Assembly: GCA_021774785.1 (NCBI GenBank)
Contig: JAJFIQ010000019.1
Span: forward strand, 248,001 to 312,000
Direction: 5' to 3'
Length of the DNA: 64,000 nucleotides
From: Emcibacter sp.
Lineage (GTDB): Bacteria; Pseudomonadota; Alphaproteobacteria; Sphingomonadales; Emcibacteraceae
Shown: piece by piece, positions 26,947 to 36,492 of the stretch
How the letters are laid out: each line of letters starts with the position of its first letter
How positions within the stretch are numbered: position 1 is the first letter of the stretch
The notes under the pieces: model-generated
The model's input: only the letters and a program-made list of their open reading frames with translations
The model's database searches: none
What the model was told of the DNA's origin: nothing
Made by a program: the position numbers and the translations under genes

Positions 26947-28068
26947 ATGTTCGATTTGCGAAAGACAGTTCTACATATTGTTCCGGTGCTGGTGCTTATC
27001 CTAAGCGGATGCAGCAGTTTTGAAACACAGGATCCCTTTTATTCAGCGACAGTGATTACCCGTGCAGATTTGCTTTCGGGTGAAGCCCTGCTAGGCGACC
27101 GAGCAAAAACAATGACCTTGCCAGAAGATAATGTTTTGGCGGTCAACGACGATATGCGGGCATATCTGGAAAGATATGTGCCCCGGAATTATGTGGAAAA
27201 CACACGGGTGAGGGTGTTGGCCAGAATGCTTTTTGGCAAAGGCACATTGGGCATGGAATATGATGCTTCTCAAACGCTGACGGCACAGGAAGCCTTTAAA
27301 AGATCTGAAGGAAATTGTCTTGCATTCAGTTATCTATTCACCGCCTTTGCCAGAGAGCGCGGGCTGAAAGTAAGTTTTCAGGAAGTGGAAATTCCCCCGG
27401 AATGGAATGATGCCGGTGATGAATTATATTACTACAGCCGCCATGTGAATGTGATAATACAAATGAAGGAAATTCAAAATCTTGTTATTGATATCGATAG
27501 GGTAAATTTCAAACCGCATTATCGAGCCTGGAGAATTTCTGATAAATATGCCGTAGCACTATATTACAGTAACAAGGGAACGGATTACCTGTTTAAGGGC
27601 GATTATGACAATGCTTTTCGTTATCTGGCGAAGGCTTTGGAATTGTCACCGAAAGATCCGGCAATCTGGTCTAATCTTGGTGTTCTCTATCGGATGAAGG
27701 AGATGTATAATTATTCAGAAAAATCTTATTTTATTGCTTTAAAATATGACAGTCAGCACCAATCTGTATTAAGTAATCTAAGTGTTCTTTATGAGCATAT
27801 GGGGGAAATTGAAAAGTCCGAATATTATTTCAAACTTGCCAAGTCTCATCAGTTGAAAAATCCTTATTATAGATATCATCAAGCACTGGATTCATATGCA
27901 TTAGGGAATTATGATCAGACACTTCGTCATTTAAAAGAGGCTTTGAAACGTCAGAATAAAGAACATAAATTTCATAATCTTCTGGGAGAAACCTATGCGA
28001 AGCTTGGCGATGAAGCCCGTTCAAACAAGGCTTTGACCAAAGCCAAAGAGTTGCTTGCGGCTCAATGA
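26947..28068 (+). CDS. Lipoprotein with transglutaminase-like and TPR domains
   Basis: A 373-residue lipoprotein with lipobox LILSGCSSF (Cys at about residue 22). Residues 90-190 form a transglutaminase/protease-like domain with candidate catalytic Cys in SEGNCLAFSYLF, His in SRHVNVII and Asp in VIDIDRV. Residues 205-370 carry about five TPR units such as AFRYLAKALELSPKDPAIWSNLG. It is probably anchored to the outer membrane facing the periplasm. Similar chromosomal proteins occur in many proteobacteria without a known substrate. Confidence 0.8.
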   Translation: MFDLRKTVLHIVPVLVLILSGCSSFETQDPFYSATVITRADLLSGEALLGDRAKTMTLPEDNVLAVNDDMRAYLERYVPRNYVENTRVRVLARMLFGKGTLGMEYDASQTLTAQEAFKRSEGNCLAFSYLFTAFARERGLKVSFQEVEIPPEWNDAGDELYYYSRHVNVIIQMKEIQNLVIDIDRVNFKPHYRAWRISDKYAVALYYSNKGTDYLFKGDYDNAFRYLAKALELSPKDPAIWSNLGVLYRMKEMYNYSEKSYFIALKYDSQHQSVLSNLSVLYEHMGEIEKSEYYFKLAKSHQLKNPYYRYHQALDSYALGNYDQTLRHLKEALKRQNKEHKFHNLLGETYAKLGDEARSNKALTKAKELLAAQ

Positions 28069-28159
28069 AGTATCATGTAAGTGCTTGATCTTAAATGAAG
28101 ATAAATGTTATATTTATGTGTGATAATAATTAAAAATGATCAGGGAAGGCCAATAGCGA

Positions 28160-28669
28160 ATGTCTAATGAGATAAAGGATATATTTATTCTCCCAACGGA
28201 TGTTCGTGGTAAAATGCCGGATCCACCACTTGATCTTTATGATCATTTACCCTTTCAGATAGGAAGATTGACTAATCTGATCCGTCAGGTAACATCCGAT
28301 ATATATGTGCAGCAAAGTGGTCTGTCAGCAAGGGAATGGCGTGTTCTTGCCATGCTTGGTTGTAAGGGACCTATGATGCCGGCGCAGGTTGCGGAAGAAT
28401 GTGGCATGGATCGGGCCACTATCACAAGAGCGGTCGGCAGGCTGGAGAAACTGGATTATGTATTTACCGGAGGTGATGCCGCAGATCGGCGGCGCAAAGT
28501 GCTATATCTGACCGATAAAGGAGTTGAAATATGTGATGAAATTCGCCCGGTTATGGATGCACGGGGGCTTGAGCTACAGGAAGTTTTGACCAAAACTGAA
28601 TTGAAATATTACTATCAGATTATGGATAAGCTGCAAGAAAAGGCCAAACAGATGCAGTCGAAGCTATAA
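28160..28669 (+). CDS. MarR-family transcriptional regulator
   Basis: A 169-residue winged-helix repressor with LSAREWRVLAMLGCKGPM, the recognition helix region CGMDRATITRAVGRLEKL and the wing DAADRRRKVLYLTDKG. A 30-residue N-terminal extension includes DPPLDLYDHLPFQIGRL. Targets are not obvious: it is convergent to the YHS gene and 90 bases downstream of the TPR lipoprotein gene. MarR proteins typically respond to phenolic or oxidising ligands, which would fit the aldehyde dehydrogenase nearby, but this is inference. Confidence 0.88.
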   Translation: MSNEIKDIFILPTDVRGKMPDPPLDLYDHLPFQIGRLTNLIRQVTSDIYVQQSGLSAREWRVLAMLGCKGPMMPAQVAEECGMDRATITRAVGRLEKLDYVFTGGDAADRRRKVLYLTDKGVEICDEIRPVMDARGLELQEVLTKTELKYYYQIMDKLQEKAKQMQSKL

Positions 28670-28684
28670 GATAATTTAGTATCT

Positions 28685-29197
28685 TTATTCTTTTTCCATT
28701 TCGGTTTTATACTGAATTTTCTGCTTTACTCTGGTCCATTGAATATTAGCATTTATCAGGTTTTCCTGAAAATTTTCCTGCCAAAGCTTACGGGTTTTGC
28801 CGGAGTAAAAGAGATATAGTTTGCCGTCATTTATTTCCCAGAGTTCAGGGGTTGCCGGTTGCGAGACGCCATTCATAGCCATGCCGAAGGGATCATATCC
28901 GCCAAACTGTGGCACATATTTTTCAGGGTCGCTGGAGAAAGTCTGCCGATTTTCAAGATTGGAAAAATACCATATCGACCCGGCCCATGTTACTTGAAAA
29001 TTTCGGACACCTTTTTGTGCAGCCCCCGACGAGTGATAGGCTACGGCATCAAAAGCTTCTATGGCAATGCCATTTTCGTCGGCATGGGTAAGTGCCACAG
29101 GTTGATTTGCCTGATAGGTGAGATAAAATGAGAATCCGCCACCAATCACCAGAACCAGAGTAGAAATCAGCATCATTAATTTGGTAAAATTAGTCAT
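28685..29197 (-). CDS. Membrane-anchored YHS-domain protein
   Basis: A 170-residue protein with one N-terminal transmembrane segment (residues 5-27) and a YHS-like domain in the periplasm. The domain runs through EAFDAVAYHSSGAAQKG, WAGSIWYFSNLENRQTFSSD and PQFGGYDPFGMAMNG. YHS domains of this type are associated with metal or heme handling, but this subgroup lacks an assigned function. The ribosome site AAGGAG overlaps the end of the DUF924 gene, which stops 3 bases before the ATG. It is last in the etfB-etfA-hbd-DUF924-YHS run. Confidence 0.78.
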   Translation of the reverse strand: MTNFTKLMMLISTLVLVIGGGFSFYLTYQANQPVALTHADENGIAIEAFDAVAYHSSGAAQKGVRNFQVTWAGSIWYFSNLENRQTFSSDPEKYVPQFGGYDPFGMAMNGVSQPATPELWEINDGKLYLFYSGKTRKLWQENFQENLINANIQWTRVKQKIQYKTEMEKE

Positions 29198-29200
29198 GGT

Positions 29201-29782
29201 TTACGCTCCTTCTGTCGTACCAAATGTTTCACCGCCAGTGGATAAATATTCTTTCTCTTCGGGGGTTGAAAGGCGACCAAGGACAGCGTTTCGATGAGGA
29301 AAACGGCCAAATTTTCTGATGATGGCATGATGGCGGACAGCATAATCTATTTGTAGATCAAGTTCTGTTCGTTGCTGAAACAGGCTGACACATAAATCTT
29401 GATCCTTCATATCTTCACTATGCTCAAGGGGAATATAGGTGAAGGCCTTTTTAATATCAGTCATATTCAGATCAAATCCGCCGGCCAGTGCCATTTTACA
29501 TAAGGATAATGCGAGGGCATCTGTCGCAAAGGCTTGTGCGCTATTTCGAAACATATTACGTGGCATCTGGTCAAAAAGGATAATTGCTGACAAAATCTGG
29601 TCACCAGTGATTTCCTGACTGTCCAGATCGCGGTCTTTAAAATAGTTATATGAATCTGAGAATTTGTTTCTGATTTCCTGATCAATATGATCAGACTGCG
29701 TAAACCAGTCATCGGGTTTTAAGTGATTGAACCAGAAATTGATAACCTGCTTTAATTGGTCTTTTTCATCACTGGTCAGCAT
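29201..29782 (-). CDS. DUF924 family protein
   Basis: A 193-residue all-helical protein of the DUF924 family, recognised from VINFWFNHLKPDDWFTQSD, the ILFDQMPRNMFR motif and the C-terminal HHAIIRKFGRFPHRNAVLGR. The fold is TPR-like. The biochemical role is unknown. It begins 5 bases after the stop of hbd and is followed at 3 bases by the YHS gene, so it is co-transcribed with acyl-CoA metabolism genes. Confidence 0.88.
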   Translation of the reverse strand: MLTSDEKDQLKQVINFWFNHLKPDDWFTQSDHIDQEIRNKFSDSYNYFKDRDLDSQEITGDQILSAIILFDQMPRNMFRNSAQAFATDALALSLCKMALAGGFDLNMTDIKKAFTYIPLEHSEDMKDQDLCVSLFQQRTELDLQIDYAVRHHAIIRKFGRFPHRNAVLGRLSTPEEKEYLSTGGETFGTTEGA

Positions 29783-29787
29783 CTGAA

Positions 29788-30660
29788 TTAGCGGGTCGGG
29801 ACCGGCTCTTCACCCCGGTAATCATAAAACCCACGGCCAACCTTCTGTCCGATCCATCCGGCTTCCACATATTTAACCAACAAGGGGCAGGGGCGGTATT
29901 TGGTATCTGCCAGTCCCTCATAAAGCACTTGCATGATCGATAGGCAGGTATCCAGCCCGATAAAATCAGCCAGTTGCAATGGTCCCATGGGATGGTTGGC
30001 ACCAAGTCGCATGGCTTTATCAATGGATTCAACCGAACCAACCCCTTCATAAAGGGTATAGATGGCTTCGTTGATCATAGGCAATAACAGCCGGTTGACA
30101 ATAAAGGCTGGAAAATCTTCCGAATTCGCAGATAACTTGCCGATTTTCTTGATGAATTTTTCGGCAGTATGATAGGTTTCTTCGCTGGTGGCGATACCCC
30201 GGATCAATTCAACCAGTTTCATTACCGGAACCGGATTCATGAAATGCAGGCCGATGAACTTTTCAGGCCGGTCCGTGGTTGAAGCCAACCGCGTTATGGA
30301 AATGGAAGATGTATTGGTCGCGAGAATGGCATCTGCTTTCAATATGGGGCAGAGATCCTGAAAAATGGCAATTTTGACTTTTTCATTTTCCGTTGCGGCT
30401 TCAATGGCAAGATCGACCTCGGAAAAACCGTCCAGCGAAGTATCTGTCGTTACCCGGGCGAGAGCGGCTTTCGCTTCATCATCGGTAATAACACCCTTGA
30501 TGACTTGACGGTGAAGGTTAATCTCAACCTTAGTCACCGCTTTTTTTAAGGCTTCTTCGTTAATATCGCTCAGGAGGACATCAAAACCGGCAACAGCAAA
30601 CACATGGGCAATTCCGTTGCCCATCTGACCTGCACCAATAATCCCGACATGTTGTACCAT
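29788..30660 (-). CDS. hbd: 3-hydroxybutyryl-CoA dehydrogenase
   Basis: A 290-residue NAD(P)-dependent 3-hydroxyacyl-CoA dehydrogenase. It has the Rossmann motif GIIGAGQMGNGIAHVFA (residues 6-22), the SITRLAS loop, catalytic His in IGLHFMNPVPVM and the C-terminal dimer domain with GANHPMGPLQLADFIGLD. It interconverts acetoacetyl-CoA and 3-hydroxybutyryl-CoA, feeding crotonyl-CoA to Ccr of the ethylmalonyl-CoA pathway or serving PHB/butyrate turnover. It lies 37 bases downstream of etfA in the same direction. Confidence 0.93.
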   Translation of the reverse strand: MVQHVGIIGAGQMGNGIAHVFAVAGFDVLLSDINEEALKKAVTKVEINLHRQVIKGVITDDEAKAALARVTTDTSLDGFSEVDLAIEAATENEKVKIAIFQDLCPILKADAILATNTSSISITRLASTTDRPEKFIGLHFMNPVPVMKLVELIRGIATSEETYHTAEKFIKKIGKLSANSEDFPAFIVNRLLLPMINEAIYTLYEGVGSVESIDKAMRLGANHPMGPLQLADFIGLDTCLSIMQVLYEGLADTKYRPCPLLVKYVEAGWIGQKVGRGFYDYRGEEPVPTR

Positions 30661-30697
30661 TATGGGTATCTTTCTTTATACTTTAAACATTAGGCTA

Positions 30698-31627
30698 CTA
30701 GGATAACTCTTTTTCAAGCTCAGGCAAAGCCTGAAATAAATCTGCTACAAGGCCATAGTCTGCCACCTGAAAAATCGGTGCTTCCTCGTCCTTGTTGATG
30801 GCCACGATGACCTTGCTGTCTTTCATGCCGGCAAGATGCTGGATCGCACCGGATATACCAACCGCGATGTATAGTTCAGGGGCCACGATTTTACCCGTTT
30901 GTCCCACCTGATAATCATTGGGTACAAAGCCTGCATCAACGGCAGCACGAGAGGCACCAACAGCAGCGCCAAGCTTATCGGCAACGGCCTCCACCAGGGC
31001 GAAATTTTCACCGCTGCCCATGCCCCGACCACCAGAAATGATGATCTTCGCACTGGTCAGTTCAGGACGTTCAGATTTGGAAAGTTCCGCACTGACGAAA
31101 CTTGAGATGCCTGGATTTTCAATAGCTTCTACATTTTCGATACTTGCTGACCCACCTTCGGTAGCCGCCGCAGAAAAGGCTGTAGTCCGCACTGTAATCA
31201 GTTTTTTGGCATCACTGGACTGTACGGTAGCAATGGCGTTACCGGCATAAATCGGACGCTTGAAAGTGTCAGCACTTTCGATGGCAATAATGTCTGAAAT
31301 CTGTGCCATATCCAGCAGAGCCGCTACGCGAGGCATGAAGTTTTTACCCGTTGTCGTCGCGGCAACAAGAATAGCATCATAGCCGTCCGCCAGCTTAACT
31401 ACCAATGGGGCAAGAACTTCTGCCAGAGGGTGGGCATAGTCGGCACTGTCTGCAACCAGAATTTTTGAGACGCCAGCAACTTTCGCTGCGGCATCAGCAG
31501 CCCCCGAACAACCGGACCCGGCAATCAGAATATCCACATCACCTAGCTGTAGGGCAGCGGTTACGGTGTTTAATGTACTGTCTTTAAGTCCAGAATTATC
31601 GTGATCGGCAATTACTAGTGATGTCAT
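30698..31627 (-). CDS. etfA: Electron transfer flavoprotein alpha subunit
   Basis: A 309-residue ETF alpha subunit. It has an N-terminal alpha/beta domain and the FAD-binding C-terminal domain with [40 protein letters not shown] and [15 protein letters not shown]. It carries electrons from acyl-CoA dehydrogenases (such as Mcd and isovaleryl-CoA dehydrogenase in this window) to ETF-ubiquinone oxidoreductase. It is two bases downstream of etfB. Confidence 0.96.
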   Translation of the reverse strand: MTSLVIADHDNSGLKDSTLNTVTAALQLGDVDILIAGSGCSGAADAAAKVAGVSKILVADSADYAHPLAEVLAPLVVKLADGYDAILVAATTTGKNFMPRVAALLDMAQISDIIAIESADTFKRPIYAGNAIATVQSSDAKKLITVRTTAFSAAATEGGSASIENVEAIENPGISSFVSAELSKSERPELTSAKIIISGGRGMGSGENFALVEAVADKLGAAVGASRAAVDAGFVPNDYQVGQTGKIVAPELYIAVGISGAIQHLAGMKDSKVIVAINKDEEAPIFQVADYGLVADLFQALPELEKELS

Positions 31628-31629
31628 GA

Positions 31630-32379
31630 TTAGATTACTCCCGCTTCGTCACGCAATTTGGCGACCAGTTCTTCTACGCTTCCCACAATTACCCCGGCTT
31701 CCCGTTTCGAAGGCTCTTCCACTTTCAAGGTGGTGACCCGCCTGGCGGTATCCACACCATAATCGGAGGGCTCTTTTGTATCCAACGGTTTGCGTTTGGC
31801 TTTCATAATATTTGGCAGGGATGCATAACGCGGCTCATTGAGGCGCAGGTCTGCGGTTACAACAGCAGGCAGGTTTAATTTAACAGTCTCAAGCCCGCCG
31901 TCAATTTCACGGGTGACATTTACTGAGCCATCAGCAATCACGACTTCTGAAGCAAAGGTTCCCTGCGGCCAGCCAAGGAGAGCTGCCAGCATTTGACCGG
32001 TTTGATTACAGTCATTGTCTATAGCCTGTTTGCCCAGAAGCACTATTCCTGGATTTTCTTCGTCCACAATCGCTTTTAGTATTTTTGCAATGGCAAGCGG
32101 TTCAACCGCTTCATCGGTTTTAACAAGTATCGCCCGGTCTGCACCCATAGCCAGGGCCGTACGCAGGGTTTCCTGAGCCTGTGCAGGGCCAATGGAAACC
32201 ACTATTACCTCATCGGCATTACCGGCTTCTTTGATCCGTAAGGCTTCCTCAACGGCAATTTCATCAAAAGGGTTCATGGACATCTTGACGTTAGCCAATT
32301 CCACACCAGTATTGTCTGCTTTTACGCGGACTTTTACATTATAATCAATTACCCGTTTTACCGGGACCAGAATCTTCAT
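31630..32379 (-). CDS. etfB: Electron transfer flavoprotein beta subunit
   Basis: A 249-residue ETF beta subunit that binds AMP. It has the N-terminal [19 protein letters not shown], the [15 protein letters not shown] signature and the recognition-loop region [17 protein letters not shown]. The ATG at 32379 is preferred over the GTG three codons upstream in the ORF track, because GGGAGA stands 9 bases before it and the family length is 249. First gene of the operon that continues to etfA and hbd. Two candidate operators lie upstream. Confidence 0.95.
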   Translation of the reverse strand: MKILVPVKRVIDYNVKVRVKADNTGVELANVKMSMNPFDEIAVEEALRIKEAGNADEVIVVSIGPAQAQETLRTALAMGADRAILVKTDEAVEPLAIAKILKAIVDEENPGIVLLGKQAIDNDCNQTGQMLAALLGWPQGTFASEVVIADGSVNVTREIDGGLETVKLNLPAVVTADLRLNEPRYASLPNIMKAKRKPLDTKEPSDYGVDTARRVTTLKVEEPSKREAGVIVGSVEELVAKLRDEAGVI

Positions 32380-32432
32380 TTGGGTCACTCTCCCATGGTT
32401 TTAGTAATTATATTTCTTTAGATGACAATTTA

Positions 32433-32446
32433 TTATTCACTCGTAA
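32433..32446. promoter_or_regulatory. Candidate operator, TTAC-N6-GTAA class, upstream of etfB
   Basis: TTATTCACTCGTAA is about 55 bases upstream of the etfB start. It shares the TTAy-N6-GTAA layout and the TCAC core with the site before methylmalonyl-CoA mutase (TTACTCACGGGTAA). Confidence 0.35.
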
Positions 32447-32458
32447 CTAAGAGATTTG

Positions 32459-32469
32459 TTGCAGCGCAA
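32459..32469. promoter_or_regulatory. PhaR-like dyad upstream of etfB
   Basis: TTGCAGCGCAA is a perfect TTGC-N3-GCAA palindrome, the same architecture as TTGCACTGCAA between ccr and ecm. It stands beside AT-rich sequence (TATTATAT on the minus strand) that could be the -10 region of the etf operon. Confidence 0.45.
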
Positions 32470-32571
32470 TATAATACACAGTTACCTCATGCAAAGGCCG
32501 CTGTCAATTAATTCAGAGGCGCATGATACATGACAGATAAAAAAAATAAACGACTGTTTGGACTTTTTTGT

Positions 32572-34296
32572 TTATTTTTGACTTAAAATCCATTCATTAA
32601 CGATTTCTTCCAAAATGGCAATGGGCAGAGACCCGTTTCCAATGATAGTGTCATGGAACGCCCGAAGGTCAAATTTCTCGCCCAGCGTATCTTTTGCCTT
32701 TTTTCGTAATTGGCGGATTTTGATTTCCCCGATTTTATAGGATAAGGCCTGTGCCGGCCAAGTGATGTAACGGTCGATTTCTGCCTCTACCTCATCAATG
32801 GTAAGGCCGGTATTATCCATCATAAAGCTAATCGCTTTATCCCGTGACCAGCCAAAAGCATGCATGCCCGTATCAACCACAAGGCGGCAAGAGCGCCAGG
32901 TTTCATAGGTCAGACGTCCAAAATCGCTATAGGGGTCTTGGTAGAAGCCCATATCCTTGCCCAGCCGTTCACTATAAAGTCCCCAGCCTTCGCCGAAAGC
33001 CGCGTGGTATAGAGTTTTGCGGAATTCCGGAATATCCAGTTCCATGCCAAGGGCCGTTTGTAAATGGTGGCCCGGCACACCTTCGTGGAAGGTCAGGGCT
33101 TCCAAAGTATAAAGGGGCTGTGCAGATAGATTCTTGGTGCCAAGGAAGAATGTGCCTGATGTTGTGCCATCGCCTGAAGAAGGCATATAGTAGGCACCAC
33201 GCTTTCCTGCTTTGATATTATAGGGGGTTCGGGGCAGCAGACCAAAGAATTTTGGTAATTCACCCTCCACTGTTTTGGCGACCAGAGCGGCCCTTGCCAG
33301 CAGTTCATGTTCGCTCTTGGCATAAAATTTTGGCTCAGTCCTAAGATAGGTGAGGAACTCTTTGAAATTCCCCTTGAAACCAACCTTTTTTATAATAGTG
33401 GTCATTTCCCCCCGAATGCGTTTGATTTCGCTCAGGCCCAATTCGTGAATTTCCTTTGGCCCCATATTGGTTGTTGTGAAAAATTTGATTTGTGATTTGT
33501 AATATTCTGCGCCACCTTTAACACTGCTGATACCGACCTCTTTCCGGCAATTGGGCATATAGTCTTTGGTGTAGAAATCATAGAAGGCCTGATATTCCGG
33601 AATGATCTTTTCAGCGACAAGTTTCAGACCTTGTTCTGTAAATCTTGCCTGCTGTTTGGCTGTTATTTGTGGAGGGTAGGATTTGAATGGTCCAAACAAC
33701 TTGCTGTCTTTTGGGTCTTTCACAAGTTGTTGACGGATGGAATTTTCATAACCTTCCATGGATTTGCAATAATGGGTATAGCCCGTGGAAATAGCCTCTT
33801 GCAACAGAGTTATATGTTCCTGATTGTAGCGGGGGAAATCCGCTAGGCTGATGAGGTAATCCTCATAATCACGTGCCTTAAGGAACGACATATTCGCCGG
33901 TGCATCAGCAAAATAGGTATGATAGCCAAACAGTTTGGTTATCGGAAACAAATGTCCGGGCTGATTATAGCTATCGGCCTCGGTTTGGCGTTCAAACTTG
34001 AATATTTTATAACTGATCTGATCTTTAGTGTTAAGTTTACGCTCTTCAATATGGTTCAGGCGTTGCTTGATCTCATCATTGAAAGCCGCCCGACGGTCGC
34101 GTGCTGTTTTGTTAAACTCAGGCAAGGTACCGTTCATGCGGAAAGCATCTGAATCAGTGCGGAAAAATACTTTCTCCTGATTGGCCTGCTCCCAATGATC
34201 ATTCAATAATTTATGAAAATCATTTGTGTTATTGGCGAGCGCATTCGGTGCCATAGTGAGGCATAAGAATACGGCTGCAATTATATTTTTTTTCAT
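32572..34296 (-). CDS. DUF885 family secreted metallopeptidase-like protein (copy 2)
   Basis: A 574-residue protein with a signal peptide (residues 1-21, ending ALAN). It has the DUF885 core, including the zinc-site-like FHEGVPGHHLQTALG near residue 410 and ENTGLTIDEVEAEIDRYITWPAQALSYKIG near the C-terminus. The family is predicted to be gluzincin-type peptidases with HExxxH. It is a tandem paralogue of the next gene and starts inside that gene's stop codon (ATGA). Likely periplasmic. Peptide substrate unknown. Confidence 0.85.
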   Translation of the reverse strand: MKKNIIAAVFLCLTMAPNALANNTNDFHKLLNDHWEQANQEKVFFRTDSDAFRMNGTLPEFNKTARDRRAAFNDEIKQRLNHIEERKLNTKDQISYKIFKFERQTEADSYNQPGHLFPITKLFGYHTYFADAPANMSFLKARDYEDYLISLADFPRYNQEHITLLQEAISTGYTHYCKSMEGYENSIRQQLVKDPKDSKLFGPFKSYPPQITAKQQARFTEQGLKLVAEKIIPEYQAFYDFYTKDYMPNCRKEVGISSVKGGAEYYKSQIKFFTTTNMGPKEIHELGLSEIKRIRGEMTTIIKKVGFKGNFKEFLTYLRTEPKFYAKSEHELLARAALVAKTVEGELPKFFGLLPRTPYNIKAGKRGAYYMPSSGDGTTSGTFFLGTKNLSAQPLYTLEALTFHEGVPGHHLQTALGMELDIPEFRKTLYHAAFGEGWGLYSERLGKDMGFYQDPYSDFGRLTYETWRSCRLVVDTGMHAFGWSRDKAISFMMDNTGLTIDEVEAEIDRYITWPAQALSYKIGEIKIRQLRKKAKDTLGEKFDLRAFHDTIIGNGSLPIAILEEIVNEWILSQK

Positions 34297-36038
34297 TTTT
34301 GATTCTCAATCCACTCAGTAACGATATTTTCAAGTATTGCGATAGGTAGGGCACCATTGCCAAGGACCGTATCATGGAAGGCACGCAGGTCAAATTTATC
34401 CCCAAGCTCGGCTTCCGCTTTCCCGCGCAGGGCGGTGATGCTTAGTTCACCAATTTTATAGGCCAGTGCCTGTCCCGGCCATGTTATATAACGGTCAACT
34501 TCTGTGGTAATATTGTGAACACTGAGCGAGGTATTCTCCACCATAAAATCGATGGCCTGTTGACGGGACCAGCCCTTTGTATGCATCCCCGTATCAACCA
34601 CAAGACGACACGCCCGCCACATTTCATAGGTAAGTCGCCCAAAATCGCTGTAGGGGTCTTTATAAAAGCCCACTTCCAGCCCAAGCCGTTCACTATAAAG
34701 CGCCCATCCTTCCACAAAGGCTGTAAAGCCGGAAAATTTCCTGAATATGGGAATATCAAGTTCTTTTTGAATGGCAATCTGAAGATGATGCCCCGGTACG
34801 GCCTCATGAAACCCCAGTGCTTCCTGTGTGTACAGAGGCCGCGTTTTTAGAAGCGACGTATTGACAAAATAATTGCCCGCTGTTTTGCCATCCCCATTTG
34901 AGGGCATGTAATAGGCGGTCGTGGTTTTTTCGGCAATATCCAGTGGAATTTTTTTCAGACCGTAGGGGTTGCGGGGCAGAAAACCAAACAGTTTCGGCAG
35001 TTGCCCATCCATGCGTTTTGCAATTAGGGCTGCCTTTTCCATTAAATCTTCAGCATCTTTGGCATAAAATTGTGGGTCAGTACGCAAGAAGGTGACAAAT
35101 TCCTTGAAGCTACCTTCAAATTTGACTTTTTTGATAATTTTGTCCATTTCCATGCGCAGGCGTTTTACTTCGTTCAAACCTTTGTCATGTATCTGATCAG
35201 GGGTCATTTCGGTGGTGGTGAAATGCCGGATCAGATGTGCGTAATAATCATCACCGCCTTTCAGGCTGGTTATGCCAACGGTGTTTCGGCATTTCGGACC
35301 GTATTTCTCGGTATAGAATTTATAGAAATTTTTATAGGCCGGAATAATTTTTTCCCGGATTAATGCCGTACCGCGCTTAGTTATTTCCCGTCTTTTTTCT
35401 ACAGATATTTTTTTAGGAAAATTTTTAAATGGGGCATAAAAAGCACTCTTGGTTATGTCATCGACTATATGACTAGAAATAGATTTCTCATAGCCTTCCA
35501 TTGATGTGCAATATTGGGTATATCCCTTATCAACGGCTTGGGCGAGAATGGCTATATTTTCTGTGTTGAAACGGGGGTATTGTTCCAACTGTCCCAAATA
35601 ATTTTCATAGTCAGCCAATTCCAGAAAAGACATATTGCCCGGGCGCTGGGCAAATGACATATGCCATCCATTGCGGTTGGTGATGGCGAAAAGATACCCT
35701 GGATATTTATGGGCGGCCTGCTCCATTAACCGTTGACGTTTGAATATCTGATAATTCAAAAGGGCATTGCTATCCAGTTCATCGGCATTAATTTGGTTTA
35801 ATCGTGTGAGGGTTTTTTCATTATAATTATGTCGTCTGCTTCTGGCCTTCTCTGTATTATCTCCAAGCTGCCCATCATATTCGCGCATACCAAGGCGCGA
35901 GGCAAATACAGGGTTCTCCTCCAATGTATTAGCCCAGTGATCATCCAGAATTTTCTGAAAATCTGTTGCCGTATTTCCCGCCCAAGCCGTGCCGGACAGT
36001 ATTAAAGAAAGGCTAAAAATTATAATGATTATTCTCAT
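34293..36038 (-). CDS. DUF885 family secreted metallopeptidase-like protein (copy 1)
   Basis: A 581-residue DUF885 protein with signal peptide (residues 1-20, ending GTAWA). The presumed catalytic motif is FHEAVPGHHLQIAIQ. The C-terminal block TWPGQALAYKIGELSITALR is shared with its downstream twin. The two proteins align along their whole length, showing an old tandem duplication. This copy has a longer linker (RNPYGLKKIPLDIAEKTTTA) before YYMPSNGDG. It heads a two-gene operon. Both retain the zinc motif, so both are probably active. Confidence 0.85.
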   Translation of the reverse strand: MRIIIIIFSLSLILSGTAWAGNTATDFQKILDDHWANTLEENPVFASRLGMREYDGQLGDNTEKARSRRHNYNEKTLTRLNQINADELDSNALLNYQIFKRQRLMEQAAHKYPGYLFAITNRNGWHMSFAQRPGNMSFLELADYENYLGQLEQYPRFNTENIAILAQAVDKGYTQYCTSMEGYEKSISSHIVDDITKSAFYAPFKNFPKKISVEKRREITKRGTALIREKIIPAYKNFYKFYTEKYGPKCRNTVGITSLKGGDDYYAHLIRHFTTTEMTPDQIHDKGLNEVKRLRMEMDKIIKKVKFEGSFKEFVTFLRTDPQFYAKDAEDLMEKAALIAKRMDGQLPKLFGFLPRNPYGLKKIPLDIAEKTTTAYYMPSNGDGKTAGNYFVNTSLLKTRPLYTQEALGFHEAVPGHHLQIAIQKELDIPIFRKFSGFTAFVEGWALYSERLGLEVGFYKDPYSDFGRLTYEMWRACRLVVDTGMHTKGWSRQQAIDFMVENTSLSVHNITTEVDRYITWPGQALAYKIGELSITALRGKAEAELGDKFDLRAFHDTVLGNGALPIAILENIVTEWIENQK

Positions 36039-36247
36039 GATATTATCCCACTGTTTTGTAATTATTTTATTGTAGATTACATATTTTCCTTAGGTTCAAC
36101 AACCGTAATAAGCTAATATTTTCAGCTATTTTTAGAAGAAAAATAGTAGAAAACACTAAAAGATCGATGACAAGCTAGATTATAGGCGCTTCATTACTGG
36201 ATTGGGACGCATCCGTTCCACTATACGCCTCTAATAATCAGTGTTAG
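36039..36247. other. Structured leader region upstream of a small ORF
   Basis: No gene is seen here. On the plus strand, TGGGACG-CATC-CGTTCCA (36203-36220) forms a hairpin inside an outer pairing AGGCG (36184-36188) with CGCCT (36226-36230). This may be the 5' part of a structured transcript leading to the SD-containing hairpin at 36248-36273. I recognise no known riboswitch class in it. Confidence 0.3.
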
Positions 36248-36273
36248 CCTTTTCTCATTGAAAGGAGAAAAGG
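36248..36273 (+). promoter_or_regulatory. Hairpin covering a Shine-Dalgarno sequence
   Basis: CCTTTTCTC-ATTGAAAG-GAGAAAAGG is a perfect 9-bp stem with an 8-base loop. The sequence AAAGGAG straddles the loop and right arm, and an ATG follows 7 bases after AGGAG. Such SD-sequestering hairpins can act as RNA thermometers or ligand-free switches. Confidence 0.35.
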
Positions 36274-36274
36274 G

Positions 36275-36463
36275 ATGATCCCTCTGATTGAGCAGATGAA
36301 TAGATTATCTGAAAGAACAAATAATAAAGTTACAAATAAGACCATTAAGGGCTTTGTGTGCCGTAAGAAACCGAGCCTTCGTAACTGGCGTCACCGTCGT
36401 CGGCCAATTACATTCTGCCATTCGAATAAGTTTTGTTTGATGCGCTATAAATTCTCTTTCTAG
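36275..36463 (+). CDS. Possible small basic protein
   Basis: A 62-codon ORF starting MIPLIEQMNRLSERTNNK with a strong AGGAG ribosome site at 7 bases. The C-terminal half is very basic (CRKKPSLRNWRHRRRPI). No family is recognised and composition bias could make it spurious. It lies ahead of, and separately from, the presumed promoter of the mutase gene. It is listed because the ribosome site and hairpin in front of it are better than chance would suggest. Confidence 0.3.
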   Translation: MIPLIEQMNRLSERTNNKVTNKTIKGFVCRKKPSLRNWRHRRRPITFCHSNKFCLMRYKFSF

Positions 36464-36492
36464 CGGGATAGGTTTTTTGACTAAATAAAAAC

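Noticed and set aside
28668-28695. Possible marR terminator (AAGATA/TATCTT hairpin)
   Set aside because: Only six A/T-rich pairs with a broken T tail; too weak to list as a feature.
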